The notes under the pieces were generated by a model, which ran no database searches, was not told the DNA's origin, and saw only the letters and a program-made list of their open reading frames with translations. From assembly GCA_049670425.1 (NCBI GenBank), contig JBATTG010000021.1, forward strand, positions 1-35,766: a DNA stretch of 35,766 bases, given 5' to 3'. The DNA comes from Proteocatella sp049670425 (GTDB lineage: Bacteria > Bacillota > Clostridia > Peptostreptococcales > Filifactoraceae). The position numbers and the translations under genes are program-made. Positions 16,244 through 24,273 of this stretch are shown here, piece by piece (the stretch's first letter is position 1; the number at the start of each line of letters is the position of its first letter).

Positions 16244-17027
16244 AGTTTCTCGCATCATTTCTGGTATCTATATCAAAAAGTTCTTTTTCTTCGAGGGCGC
16301 AGACTCTGTTTAAAACAAAGGCTGTGCCCTTATTCATGTGCTTTTTCATGATCGACTTTCCTCCTGTGTCACCTTCAAGCGCCAGCAGATCTTTTGAAAA
16401 ATCGCTTGTGAAAATAACTGGATTGCCCGAAGTCTCGCCGTAGCAAAGGGCAGATATGACAGATGTTTCCGCTGATGAAGAGCTGGGCCCTGACTTAGCT
16501 GGAGCCAGAGGGCTGATGGAGCTCAAGGACAGGATCTGGTGAGACTCCATAAGCTTTTTTATGGACTGGGTTTTAAGATAGGGCTGGTCAGATACCATAA
16601 ACATCATCGAAAACCTGGTTCTTGAAGTTTCGCCTATATCCAGCGTAAATTCATTTTCCATGTCGATGGCAGCCTGGGTTCCCAGCCGTATGGAGCTTGC
16701 AATTCCCTCTTCAGGGGATGGATTGTGTATAACTTTGATATAATTTCTTGAAAGTTCATGGCCTTGGGGCTGATTTTGTGAATAACTTTTGCAAATCATG
16801 CTGTCTTTATGAGCGCCAGCAAGTTTATGACTGTCATTTATTTTTGCAACATAGGCTTCAATCTCCGGATATTGTGTCACAACGATTATTTCAAGACCGG
16901 TTTCAGCTTTGAGCTCGAGCGCCTTATCCAGAACATAGGAAAAAAGCGGCCTGCCGTTGAAGGCGGTGAGGAGCTTGTTGCCCCCAAACCTCCTGCTGTT
17001 TCCGGATGCCAGGATTATTGCGTACAC
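16242..17027 (-). CDS. MobA/MocA-like molybdenum cofactor nucleotidyltransferase
   Basis: A 261-residue NTP-transferase (GT-A-like fold) that most likely adds CMP or GMP to molybdopterin for the hydroxylase upstream. The nucleotide-binding start ILASGNSRRFGGNKLL (residues 5-20) is the LAAGxSxRMGxxK motif with the final Lys kept. The metal-binding strand reads MFMVSDQPYLK near residues 144-154. The C-terminal part contains GNPVIFTSDFSKDLLALEGDTGG, as in MocA/MobA-like proteins. Translation seems to start at a GTG (17025-17027) inside the end of the hydroxylase large-subunit gene (13-base overlap) with no clear ribosome site of its own, so it probably depends on coupling. Two low-complexity insertions (around residues 85-105 and 162-185) make it longer than usual. 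Last gene of the operon. Confidence 0.86.
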   Translation of the reverse strand: MYAIILASGNSRRFGGNKLLTAFNGRPLFSYVLDKALELKAETGLEIIVVTQYPEIEAYVAKINDSHKLAGAHKDSMICKSYSQNQPQGHELSRNYIKVIHNPSPEEGIASSIRLGTQAAIDMENEFTLDIGETSRTRFSMMFMVSDQPYLKTQSIKKLMESHQILSLSSISPLAPAKSGPSSSSAETSVISALCYGETSGNPVIFTSDFSKDLLALEGDTGGKSIMKKHMNKGTAFVLNRVCALEEKELFDIDTRNDARN

Positions 17028-19348
17028 AGCAGAGCCATCATAATTTTCTCGCTTGTCATAGGAAGCTCTCTGAGCCTTACTCCTGTGGCATTTGCGATTG
17101 CGTTGGCAAGGGCAGGGCAGGGCGTGTTTATAACCAGTTCGCCTACAGATTTTGCGCCAAACGGGCCTGTGGGTTCATAGGTTGGTTCCAGATATATTCG
17201 TACATTTCTTATATCCAGCCTGCTTGGAATCTTGTAGCTCATGAAACTGTCGTTAAGCAGCTTCCCTTTTGCGTTAAACTGCACATCTTCCCAGAGCGCC
17301 ATTCCGATTCCCTGTGCTATTCCGCCTTCGGCCTGTATTCTTACAAGGTTTGGATTTATAGGAGTTCCGCAGTCCAGGACGCCTACATAGTCTATTATAT
17401 CTACTTTTCCGGTAGTCTTGTCGATTTCAATTTCTACTGCGCCTACCATGAACGGTGGAGGTGAATACTCTGAAAAGTGCGATTCGCTGGCAGAAATCAT
17501 ATCAACAGAGCCGGAACCTGTCTGGGCTGCAAGGTCAAAGAGGCTGAGCTCCTTATATTCGCTGTCAGCACCTTTTATCGTGAATATTTTTTTACCGTCA
17601 AATTCCAGGATGTCTTTTGACACACCAAGCATTCTGGCAGACTGGGTAAGAATCTGGTCTGTTATTTTTTCGCAGGTTTTCACAACTGCCATTCCCGTGA
17701 TGTAGGTTGTGCTCGAAGCATAGGCGCCGGCATCATATGGAGAAACGTCGGTATCCACACCGCTTACTACAATATCGTCCATGGTGCATCCGAGGGATTC
17801 GCAGGCAATCTGAGAGAGTATGGTGTCGCTTCCGGTTCCGATGTCCGCAGCACCTACGTTCATGTGATAAAAACCGTGGTCGCTCAGCCTTATTTCAACT
17901 CCGGCAACGTCTATGTTTGCAATTCCAGAGCCCTGCATCGCCATTGCAAGTCCAACGGACCTTACTTTGGCGTTGCCCATGTCTTTGCGGGGATACTTGC
18001 TGTCCCAGCCGATAAGATCCTTGGCTTTGGCAATACATTTGTCCAGATTACATGTATTTACAGGTTTGTTTTCATACATGAATACGGCCTCGCCTGGTGT
18101 AAGCAGGTTCAATTCTCTAAGCTTTACAGGGTCAAACTTCATTTCACTGGCAAGCTCATCTATTATCGATTCTATGGCGAAAACTCCCTGCGTGGCACCA
18201 AAACCTCTGTAGGCACCGCTTGGAACCTTATTTGTGTATACCACGTCAAATGAGAATTTCTGCGCAGGAATCCTTCCATAGAGCGAAAGTGATTTTGTCG
18301 CCGTAAGACCTACTGTAGTCGAACCGTGCTCGTTGTAGGCTCCTGTATTTGAAAGCGTATGAAGCTCCATGGCTCTTATTTTTCCATCTTTAGTAGATCC
18401 TATCTTTACGGTCATCTCCATCTCATGTCTCGGGCTTCCAACGCTGAAGCATTCGGTCCTTGAGTAGAATATTTTGGAAGGTTTTCCTGTTTTGAGGGTG
18501 ACTATTGCAGGATACATTTCGCTTACAGAGCTTTGTTTTGCCCCGAATCCGCCGCCTATCCTGGGCTTGACGACTCTTACCTGAGATTTGGGTATGTCAA
18601 GAGCATTTGCTATGATTCTTCTTACGTGAAAAGGCGTCTGGGTAGAGCTTACTATGGTTATTCGTCCATAAGGGTCCAGGTTTGCAAACGTAGTGAAAGG
18701 TTCCATAGGGGTCTGGTTGTTTTGAACGGTATGGTAGGTTCTTTCAAGAACGTAGTCGCAGTTTGAAAATTCTTCATTTACATCACCATACTCAGTTTCC
18801 CCGTAAAATACTATGTTTCGTTTAATCTGTTCGGGAAAGAAGGGGTTGGTTTTTATGCCGTCCTCCGGGTGGACAAGGATTTCATTGTCCTTGGATTTCC
18901 TGAAATCCAGGACAGCATCCAAAACCTCATATTTGACCTTGATAAGTTTGAGCGCCTTGTCCACAGCTTTTTCATCTTCCCCGGCGACTATTGCCACGGG
19001 GTCGCCTACAAAACGTACTCTCCGGTCAAGAATGAGGCGGTCGTAATTGCTCGGTTCAGGGTAGGCCTGGCAGGCTATTGTAAACCTCTTGTCAGGCACA
19101 TCCTTGTAGGTAAGGGCGCATTCTATTCCAGGCACCATAAGGGCGCGGCTCACATCTATGTCTTCGATAAGGGCATGGGCATGAGGGCTGTGAAGCAGCT
19201 TTACAATCAGGGCATCTTTGGATGCGATATCATCGGTGTAGACAGGCTTGCCGCTGGTAAGGGCTAGAGCATCCTTTTTTCGAAAACTGTTGTTTACAGC
19301 CTTGAACTTGCTTATATCAACTTTTGGTTCTTCAATGTAATTAGCCAT
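17015..19348 (-). CDS. Molybdenum hydroxylase large (molybdopterin-binding) subunit, xanthine dehydrogenase family
   Basis: Catalytic subunit (777 residues) of a three-subunit xanthine-dehydrogenase-type enzyme, probably acting on purines or another N-heterocycle. The a/b hammerhead domain (about 25-145) is followed by the Mo-cofactor domains. Visible motifs are IGGGFGAKQ (264-272), GAYRGFGATQ (378-387) and, near the C terminus, VGELVIN with Glu737 in the position of the catalytic glutamate. The ATG has AAAGGTG upstream and follows the small-subunit gene by one base. Because yqeB, yqeC and the permuted XdhC lie in the same window, a selenium-dependent enzyme is likely; the selenium there is a labile Mo ligand, not selenocysteine, so it cannot be read from the gene. 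Substrate is not determinable here: xanthine, hypoxanthine, purine or nicotinate-like substrates remain possible. Confidence 0.92.
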   Translation of the reverse strand: MANYIEEPKVDISKFKAVNNSFRKKDALALTSGKPVYTDDIASKDALIVKLLHSPHAHALIEDIDVSRALMVPGIECALTYKDVPDKRFTIACQAYPEPSNYDRLILDRRVRFVGDPVAIVAGEDEKAVDKALKLIKVKYEVLDAVLDFRKSKDNEILVHPEDGIKTNPFFPEQIKRNIVFYGETEYGDVNEEFSNCDYVLERTYHTVQNNQTPMEPFTTFANLDPYGRITIVSSTQTPFHVRRIIANALDIPKSQVRVVKPRIGGGFGAKQSSVSEMYPAIVTLKTGKPSKIFYSRTECFSVGSPRHEMEMTVKIGSTKDGKIRAMELHTLSNTGAYNEHGSTTVGLTATKSLSLYGRIPAQKFSFDVVYTNKVPSGAYRGFGATQGVFAIESIIDELASEMKFDPVKLRELNLLTPGEAVFMYENKPVNTCNLDKCIAKAKDLIGWDSKYPRKDMGNAKVRSVGLAMAMQGSGIANIDVAGVEIRLSDHGFYHMNVGAADIGTGSDTILSQIACESLGCTMDDIVVSGVDTDVSPYDAGAYASSTTYITGMAVVKTCEKITDQILTQSARMLGVSKDILEFDGKKIFTIKGADSEYKELSLFDLAAQTGSGSVDMISASESHFSEYSPPPFMVGAVEIEIDKTTGKVDIIDYVGVLDCGTPINPNLVRIQAEGGIAQGIGMALWEDVQFNAKGKLLNDSFMSYKIPSRLDIRNVRIYLEPTYEPTGPFGAKSVGELVINTPCPALANAIANATGVRLRELPMTSEKIMMALLCTQ

Positions 19349-19349
19349 A

Positions 19350-19871
19350 CTATTTCACCTTTCCTGTATAATCATCGGTATATTCGAGCTTTGGGGTTAT
19401 TTCTATACCCTGGGATGCAAAGTATTTTTTCAGCGCTCTCAGGTGGCCCATGTAGCCGGTGCATCTGCACAGATTGCCTGAAAGATATGAGAGGATTTCA
19501 TGTTCGCTCGCCGAAGTCTTGTTTTCGCTCTTCCACTCATTTTCCATCGCGATGATATTCATGATGAAGCCGGGACTGCAGTAGCCACATTGTTCAGCGC
19601 CTTCATCGGCAATGAAGCCTCCGATTTCTTTTGCTTTTTCCTGCATGCCCTCAAGCGTTGTGACATTGTGACCATCGGCTCTGAGTGCAAGCGTCGAGCA
19701 AGAAAGCACCGGAATTCCGTTGAGGTGGACTGTGCATAAACCGCAGTTTGAAGTCTCGCAGCCACGTTTTACGCTGGTATAGCCGTTGTTTCTGAGAAAA
19801 TCAATAAGCATTAAATCAGGAGAAATTTCACGTTTTAAAGGTCTTCCATTTACTGTTATTTTTACTTCCAT
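19350..19871 (-). CDS. Molybdenum hydroxylase [2Fe-2S] small subunit
   Basis: Electron-transfer subunit (173 residues) with two [2Fe-2S] clusters, as in XdhC-type (CoxS-like) small subunits. The plant-ferredoxin-type cluster is bound by Cys38, Cys43, Cys46 and Cys58 (GCETSNCGLCTVHLNG...LSC). The second, helical-domain cluster uses Cys95, Cys98, Cys135 and Cys137 (CGYCSPGF and CRCTGY). All eight ligands are present. The ATG, preceded by AAAGGAG, overlaps the end of the FAD-subunit gene by 10 bases. Electrons would pass from the Mo site through these clusters to FAD. Confidence 0.96.
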   Translation of the reverse strand: MEVKITVNGRPLKREISPDLMLIDFLRNNGYTSVKRGCETSNCGLCTVHLNGIPVLSCSTLALRADGHNVTTLEGMQEKAKEIGGFIADEGAEQCGYCSPGFIMNIIAMENEWKSENKTSASEHEILSYLSGNLCRCTGYMGHLRALKKYFASQGIEITPKLEYTDDYTGKVK

Positions 19872-20734
19872 GAGTCTGCTCCTTTTTCTGCAATCTGAAA
19901 TAAGGCTTTTGTTGCAAGGGCTTTAGCCAGAATTCTTCGATATTCGCTTCCTGCTTTAAGATTATTTCCATAAACTAAATTGTTCAAATCTTCAATCAAA
20001 TATTTTTCTACCAGGGCATTAAGGTTGCTAAGGGAATTGTTATTCACATCCTGTGTATAACTTGTGTATAATTCTGATGTGTTAAAATTTTCAATTATTA
20101 GAAGGCTGGCTACGTTGGGTCTTGCACCGACGGCGAGGGACAGGGTTTTGCTATCATTTGGACCCTCAGATTTAAGTGAGGCGGAAACTGTAAGAACAGG
20201 AAAGTCGGTAGCTACTATTCTCATAGATTCATAAGCGCTTATGCAGGACGTTTTCTTCAGGATAAGCCTTACCAGTATGCTGTTGTCTTTTTTTTGTGAA
20301 ACATAATCAGCAAGAGGAATCTGAATTTCCTGTCCCTTGTAGATTACGACTGAAGCATCTAAGGCCAGCAGGGAGGTTATCACGTCAGAAAAGCCGTAAC
20401 GTCCAAAGACGCTTCCTCCTACAGTGGCTCCATTTCTGAATTGCACTCCGACAATGCCTTTGAGAGCTTCTTTAAAATAATCTCCAAAAGAGCCTGCAAT
20501 AATTTCGCTTTTTTCAAGCTGGCGAAGCGAGGCCATGGCACCGATTTCTATATTCGATTCATTTTCGGTAATCTTGTCAAGATTAAGGCCGGAAAGATCT
20601 ATGAGGGTGTTTATGTTTTTTTTACTTTGCTTCAGCCACATGAGACCACCCATTACGGCGTTATTGCGGACTTTATTGAGTTCAAAGGCCTCTTCGAGGC
20701 TTTTGACTTTGACATAATTTTTTGCTGTGAACAA
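19862..20734 (-). CDS. Molybdenum hydroxylase FAD-binding subunit
   Basis: The flavin subunit (290 residues, CoxM/XdhB-like). The first FAD motif is AVMGGLMWLKQ near residues 27-37 and the second GATVGGSVFGRYGFSDVITSLLALDA near residues 103-128. The FAD-binding PCMH-type domain is followed by a CO-dehydrogenase flavoprotein C-terminal domain. The start is a TTG (20732-20734) with GAAAGGAG seven bases before it; no better ATG is in frame. It follows the SpoIIE-type phosphatase gene by 26 bases, so it appears to belong to the same transcript as the sensory hydrogenase. Confidence 0.92.
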   Translation of the reverse strand: MFTAKNYVKVKSLEEAFELNKVRNNAVMGGLMWLKQSKKNINTLIDLSGLNLDKITENESNIEIGAMASLRQLEKSEIIAGSFGDYFKEALKGIVGVQFRNGATVGGSVFGRYGFSDVITSLLALDASVVIYKGQEIQIPLADYVSQKKDNSILVRLILKKTSCISAYESMRIVATDFPVLTVSASLKSEGPNDSKTLSLAVGARPNVASLLIIENFNTSELYTSYTQDVNNNSLSNLNALVEKYLIEDLNNLVYGNNLKAGSEYRRILAKALATKALFQIAEKGADSWK

Positions 20735-20760
20735 GTTGTTTCTCCTTTCAATAAGGCAAG

Positions 20761-21930
20761 CTAAAAATATTCAATATCAACTATTTTTCCAAAAGATTCA
20801 AGTTCAAGTTTCATTTCCTTTATAAGATTAAGTTTCAGCCCCAAGGATATGGGCATTTCCGGGTTCTGGTGGGCAGGGTTTATGGCGCGGCCGACAAGGA
20901 ATTTAACCTCTGTAGATTCCTCCAGAAGCATCTTTACAAGAAGGGATGCTCCGTCTTTTTTGGAAAGGGCAATCACCTTTTCAGACCTGTCCATAAGAGG
21001 AAATTTCTTTATGAGATCGAGGGCCTTGCCCATGGTAAGTACACCTTCGGTTACAAGGTCGATTCCTTTGATAGCCGCGGTGGGGGGGATGCTGGGATTT
21101 TCATAATTGAGTCTTACTTCAAGAGTGCGTCCTGTAACGGCGCTTACTATCTGGGAGGTGGTTCCGCCACAGACAACTTTTATACCCTTGCTCGAAATCA
21201 GTTTTTCAACGACCATGGCGTCCGTATCAGAGTTGATGGGCGGGCCAATCATTATGGTAACCGGGTTGCTGTTTTTGAACCTGATGGCGCATACTGTGGA
21301 ATCGTCACCAATTTCACCCATGTAAAGGGCATCGACAGCATTGAGCAATTTGCTGCACATCTCAACCGGGGAAAGATTGACGCTTATATTATCGCTTATG
21401 AATTTTACGATATTTTCATACTGCCACCCGAGGTCAAGAAGCTTGCCGACCCCGGCGTGGACTACCCCGTCGCTGAAACCCACAAGCATGTCGCCATGCT
21501 GAGCCTTGAAAACCGACTGGTAAACTGTTTTTTCATCCACAATCAGGGGATGCTTGTCCAGTTCAAGGAGCTCGTTGTTTCGAAACAGCGTGACAAAGGG
21601 ATTGTCAAATTCCGCAATGCTGCATATGCCATCGGGCATTACCCTGATTATAGTGAAGGTTGAATAGGCGATGGCTCTTTCGCTGCATACAGGCAGGGTG
21701 CTTGCGATGGTTTCTATGGCATCGGTAAGCTTGGCACCTCCGCATAGCATGGTGGCAATGATTTTGCTGGTAAGTGTCGAAAGAATATTGGCCTTAACCC
21801 CGCTGCCGAGGCCGTCAGCAAGGACGGCAACGAAGGTATTTTCCTGTCTTATAAATTCTACCTTGTCGCCGCAAAGCTCCTCGCCGTGATGATTGAGGCT
21901 TTCAAAGGCGGCATCTACATAAATATCCAT
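20761..21930 (-). CDS. SpoIIE-type PP2C serine/threonine phosphatase linked to a sensory hydrogenase
   Basis: A 389-residue soluble protein whose first 220 residues form a SpoIIE/PP2C phosphatase domain. Metal-binding acidic residues are visible as Asp22 (GDKVEF), Asp39 (VLADGLGSG), Asp154 (VGFSDGV) and Asp209/210 (GEIGDDSTV). The last 170 residues (from about 225, PVTIMIGPPINSDTDAMVV) form a second domain I do not recognise by function; in related clostridial proteins it occurs together with this phosphatase type. The gene starts 8 bases after the sensory-type [FeFe] hydrogenase gene, with TAGGAGG before the ATG. The likely role is to convert a redox or H2 signal into dephosphorylation of an unknown partner. 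Confidence 0.88.
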   Translation of the reverse strand: MDIYVDAAFESLNHHGEELCGDKVEFIRQENTFVAVLADGLGSGVKANILSTLTSKIIATMLCGGAKLTDAIETIASTLPVCSERAIAYSTFTIIRVMPDGICSIAEFDNPFVTLFRNNELLELDKHPLIVDEKTVYQSVFKAQHGDMLVGFSDGVVHAGVGKLLDLGWQYENIVKFISDNISVNLSPVEMCSKLLNAVDALYMGEIGDDSTVCAIRFKNSNPVTIMIGPPINSDTDAMVVEKLISSKGIKVVCGGTTSQIVSAVTGRTLEVRLNYENPSIPPTAAIKGIDLVTEGVLTMGKALDLIKKFPLMDRSEKVIALSKKDGASLLVKMLLEESTEVKFLVGRAINPAHQNPEMPISLGLKLNLIKEMKLELESFGKIVDIEYF

Positions 21931-21938
21931 ATAACCTC

Positions 21939-23714
21939 CTAATCACTTACAATAGTTTCTTTAAGGTTGTTAAGGGCAAGCTTGGTCTCGGCTGCGGTTT
22001 CTCCAAGGAGGCTGGCAATTTCCTGGACTACCCTCATCTGTTTTTCGATGACATTTTGAGTTACATCCGCGGTGTGGATTCTCATCTTAAGAATCTGTTC
22101 TTTGTGAAGCTCCTCGGCTGAAGTATCCTTTATAAAGGCTACAAAAGTATCGTGCTCGGCGATGTACACCATAGTTTTTTCTATATAAATTTCCATATCC
22201 AGAATCTGCAGTTTCAGATTCTCCATCACAGGAATATCGAAATTTCGGGCATTGTCAAAGGATTCGTCGTCATAAAGCTCAGGGATGATGCCTCCAACTA
22301 TCTCTATGGGGTCTACTCTGTATATTTCGGCGGCCCTTGGATTTATGTCGACTACAAAATGATCCTTATCAAGGGCGACTATTCCATTTGGAGAATGTTC
22401 TATTATTACGTTGGAAAAATTCTCGGCTTTCTTTTTGAAAAATGGCAGGCACATCCTGACGTCGGCCTTGCCATAAAATACGGCTTCAGCCTTGCTGCGA
22501 CATGTCGGGTAGCCGCAGGTACCGCAGTTAAGCTCATCCTCATGGCGGTGCTTGCCCATCTGGGTCAAGATGTTTATTATGTCATCCTCTGAAGGGTGTT
22601 CTACCACTTTTTCACGGTTGAGATAGTGCCTGTCAAGAGATATTTTGGCAAGGGTGGCAGTCCTTGAAGGCGACAGGTCGTGAGGCTCGGCCTTTTTAGA
22701 CAGCTTATGACTTGCAAATACGGTACGCTTCTTGGCAATCTTAAAAAGCGGGCCATTCACGCATGAACCCTTGCAGATATTTGCTTCAATGAAGAGCATG
22801 TCTTTTGGCATGCTGCCGCTGCTTATGCATTCTTCAAGATAGGCAAACATGTCCATACAATCCTTGGAGCCGTCGATTGCAACTGGAAGATAACCTTCGA
22901 AGGGAGCTATAGTCGACATCGAATCGATGACACCGTTTGAACGGGGATAAATCCTTGTGGTAGTATCATACAGTCCCATAGCCTCATGTTTTGCAGCATC
23001 TGAAGGCGCTATGCTTTCTGAAACCTTGTCCTTGCAAGCGCTGCGGGAGCTTAATTTATGATTTACGGCAGCAGTATTCATCCATTTTTCGACCTCGTCG
23101 AAAGTAAGCACATTATCTATATAGTCGTTTGAAAATATGTCTGAAGGTTCATATTTCTTGCTTATGCATGGACCTATGAAAATCACATGTGCGTCAGGCT
23201 CAAGTTCTTTTATCAGCTTGGCATGAGCCATCATGGGCGAGAGGGTAGGGGTAAGAAACGGTATTATTTTAGGATAATGACGCTCGATTAGCATCACCAC
23301 AGAAGGACAGGCGCTGGTTATCATCACGGGCATGTTCCCCTGCTTCATGAGCCTCAGATAATCGTGGTTTACTATGCTGGCTCCAATGGCAGTTTCTTCC
23401 GAATTAAAGAATCCGAGTGAATGAAGTTTTGCGCTCAGCTGCTGAAAATCATCATCAAACCATGCTTTGTAAGATGGGGCTACGGAAGCAATAACTTTTT
23501 TTCCAGAGGCAATGAGCATCTGGACCTCATGAAGCTCGCTTTGAATGAATTTGGCATTTTGAGGACATACTTCGATGCATTTTCCGCAAAGCACACATTC
23601 GCTTTCTATTATGGTAGCCTTGTCGTCCTTGAATTGAATAGATTTTACAGGGCACTCTCTTATGCACCGGTAGCATGCCTGGCAGCTGCCGGGATTGAGG
23701 TTTATATAAGACAT
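21939..23714 (-). CDS. Sensory-type [FeFe] hydrogenase with C-terminal PAS domain (HydS-like, group C)
   Basis: A 591-residue iron-sulfur protein, probably an H2 or redox sensor. Two N-terminal [4Fe-4S] ferredoxin motifs (Cys11-Cys21 and Cys40-Cys50) precede the H-cluster domain. The H-cluster ligands are Cys136 (TSACPSVV), Cys183 (IGPCISKK), Cys314 and Cys318 (EANICKGSCVNGP). A further four-cysteine cluster motif (Cys397, Cys400, Cys405, Cys422) links to a PAS domain (about 436-535) and a C-terminal coiled coil. In catalytic hydrogenases the first loop reads TSCCPxW with a proton-relay cysteine; here it is Ala135, as in group C sensory enzymes, so high turnover is not expected. The ATG follows AAAGGAG. 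Without a kinase domain of its own, it probably signals through the adjacent phosphatase. Confidence 0.92.
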   Translation of the reverse strand: MSYINLNPGSCQACYRCIRECPVKSIQFKDDKATIIESECVLCGKCIEVCPQNAKFIQSELHEVQMLIASGKKVIASVAPSYKAWFDDDFQQLSAKLHSLGFFNSEETAIGASIVNHDYLRLMKQGNMPVMITSACPSVVMLIERHYPKIIPFLTPTLSPMMAHAKLIKELEPDAHVIFIGPCISKKYEPSDIFSNDYIDNVLTFDEVEKWMNTAAVNHKLSSRSACKDKVSESIAPSDAAKHEAMGLYDTTTRIYPRSNGVIDSMSTIAPFEGYLPVAIDGSKDCMDMFAYLEECISSGSMPKDMLFIEANICKGSCVNGPLFKIAKKRTVFASHKLSKKAEPHDLSPSRTATLAKISLDRHYLNREKVVEHPSEDDIINILTQMGKHRHEDELNCGTCGYPTCRSKAEAVFYGKADVRMCLPFFKKKAENFSNVIIEHSPNGIVALDKDHFVVDINPRAAEIYRVDPIEIVGGIIPELYDDESFDNARNFDIPVMENLKLQILDMEIYIEKTMVYIAEHDTFVAFIKDTSAEELHKEQILKMRIHTADVTQNVIEKQMRVVQEIASLLGETAAETKLALNNLKETIVSD

Positions 23715-23731
23715 GAATCTCCTTTCAAAGC

Positions 23732-23986
23732 TTAACTTGCAATAGCCTTTGGAAGTATGAACTCCAAAAACTTGTCGGAAGCATTGGCTATATTTATTCC
23801 GGATATAAGTTCATCGTCGACGCTGGTTGAAATGCCATCGACGCAATTTTTCATGCAAAAGGATGCCTTTATATGGACCTTTTCGGATACTCCATGTTCG
23901 ATGGCCATCTCCTTAAAGGTCTGGACAACCCTGTAAGAACCCTTCATATGACATGAACTGCCTACGCATATTACCACTTCTACCAT
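23732..23986 (-). CDS. Thioredoxin-like [2Fe-2S] ferredoxin (NuoE/HymA-type domain)
   Basis: A small 84-residue protein with the thioredoxin-like [2Fe-2S] fold. The four cysteines lie in the pattern C-x4-C (ICVGSSCHMKG) and C-x3-C (SFCMKNC), as in the C-terminal half of NuoE. It could pass electrons to or from the sensory hydrogenase encoded next. I chose the ATG at 23984-23986: it is preceded at good spacing by GGAGG, whereas the in-frame TTG four codons upstream would use that same GGAGG as coding sequence. First gene of the long minus-strand operon. Confidence 0.9.
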   Translation of the reverse strand: MVEVVICVGSSCHMKGSYRVVQTFKEMAIEHGVSEKVHIKASFCMKNCVDGISTSVDDELISGINIANASDKFLEFILPKAIAS

Positions 23987-24273
23987 ATTTTCCTCCAAAT
24001 CTAAAAAATCAGATTTTCTATTATCAACAACAAATGTTTTTAACGATATAATACAATTATATCAATAACCTTGAATTCAAACAAGAAAATTAAATCTGGG
24101 GCAGGAAATCTATTGTTACAGGGGCACTATAGAAGGAAGAAAAAAAATCGGTGATTCGGTGATAAGGAAGACTGCGCAAAATACAGGGGCAGCTGATTGC
24201 AGAATATATTTATTAAGCAGCCGACTTTTGGGGTAAGTATATAATAATATTTTAAAATTGCAAAGGGGGCCGT
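23987..24273. other. Divergent intergenic region between the [2Fe-2S] gene and the lipoprotein gene
   Basis: The 287 bases hold the minus-strand promoter described above, a tandem 8-base repeat TCGGTGAT (24148-24163) and two copies of TACAGGGGCA (24117-24126 and 24182-24191) of unknown meaning. TATAAT at 24240-24245 is a possible plus-strand -10 box for the lipoprotein gene, but no convincing -35 box is seen. Confidence 0.45.
24056..24084 (-). promoter_or_regulatory. Candidate promoter of the sensory hydrogenase/molybdenum hydroxylase operon, with operator-like palindrome
   Basis: On the minus strand TTGTTT (24079-24084), a 17-base spacer and TATAAT (24056-24061) form a good sigma-70-type promoter about 70 bases before the first gene. 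The -10 box is embedded in the perfect palindrome GATATAATACAATTATATC (24045-24063), which may bind a regulator. Confidence 0.65.

Noticed and set aside
17418..19267. Several plus-strand open frames of 60-130 codons opposite the hydroxylase large-subunit gene
   Set aside because: They mirror a well-supported coding strand, have no ribosome sites and encode no recognisable domains.
20869..21663. A 264-codon plus-strand open frame opposite the SpoIIE phosphatase gene
   Set aside because: It is long, but its product is a shadow of the phosphatase frame with no known domain, no ribosome site and no promoter.
24117..24191. Two copies of TACAGGGGCA, 65 bases apart, considered as a repeat array or CRISPR remnant
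   Set aside because: Only two short copies with dissimilar flanks; no array structure.
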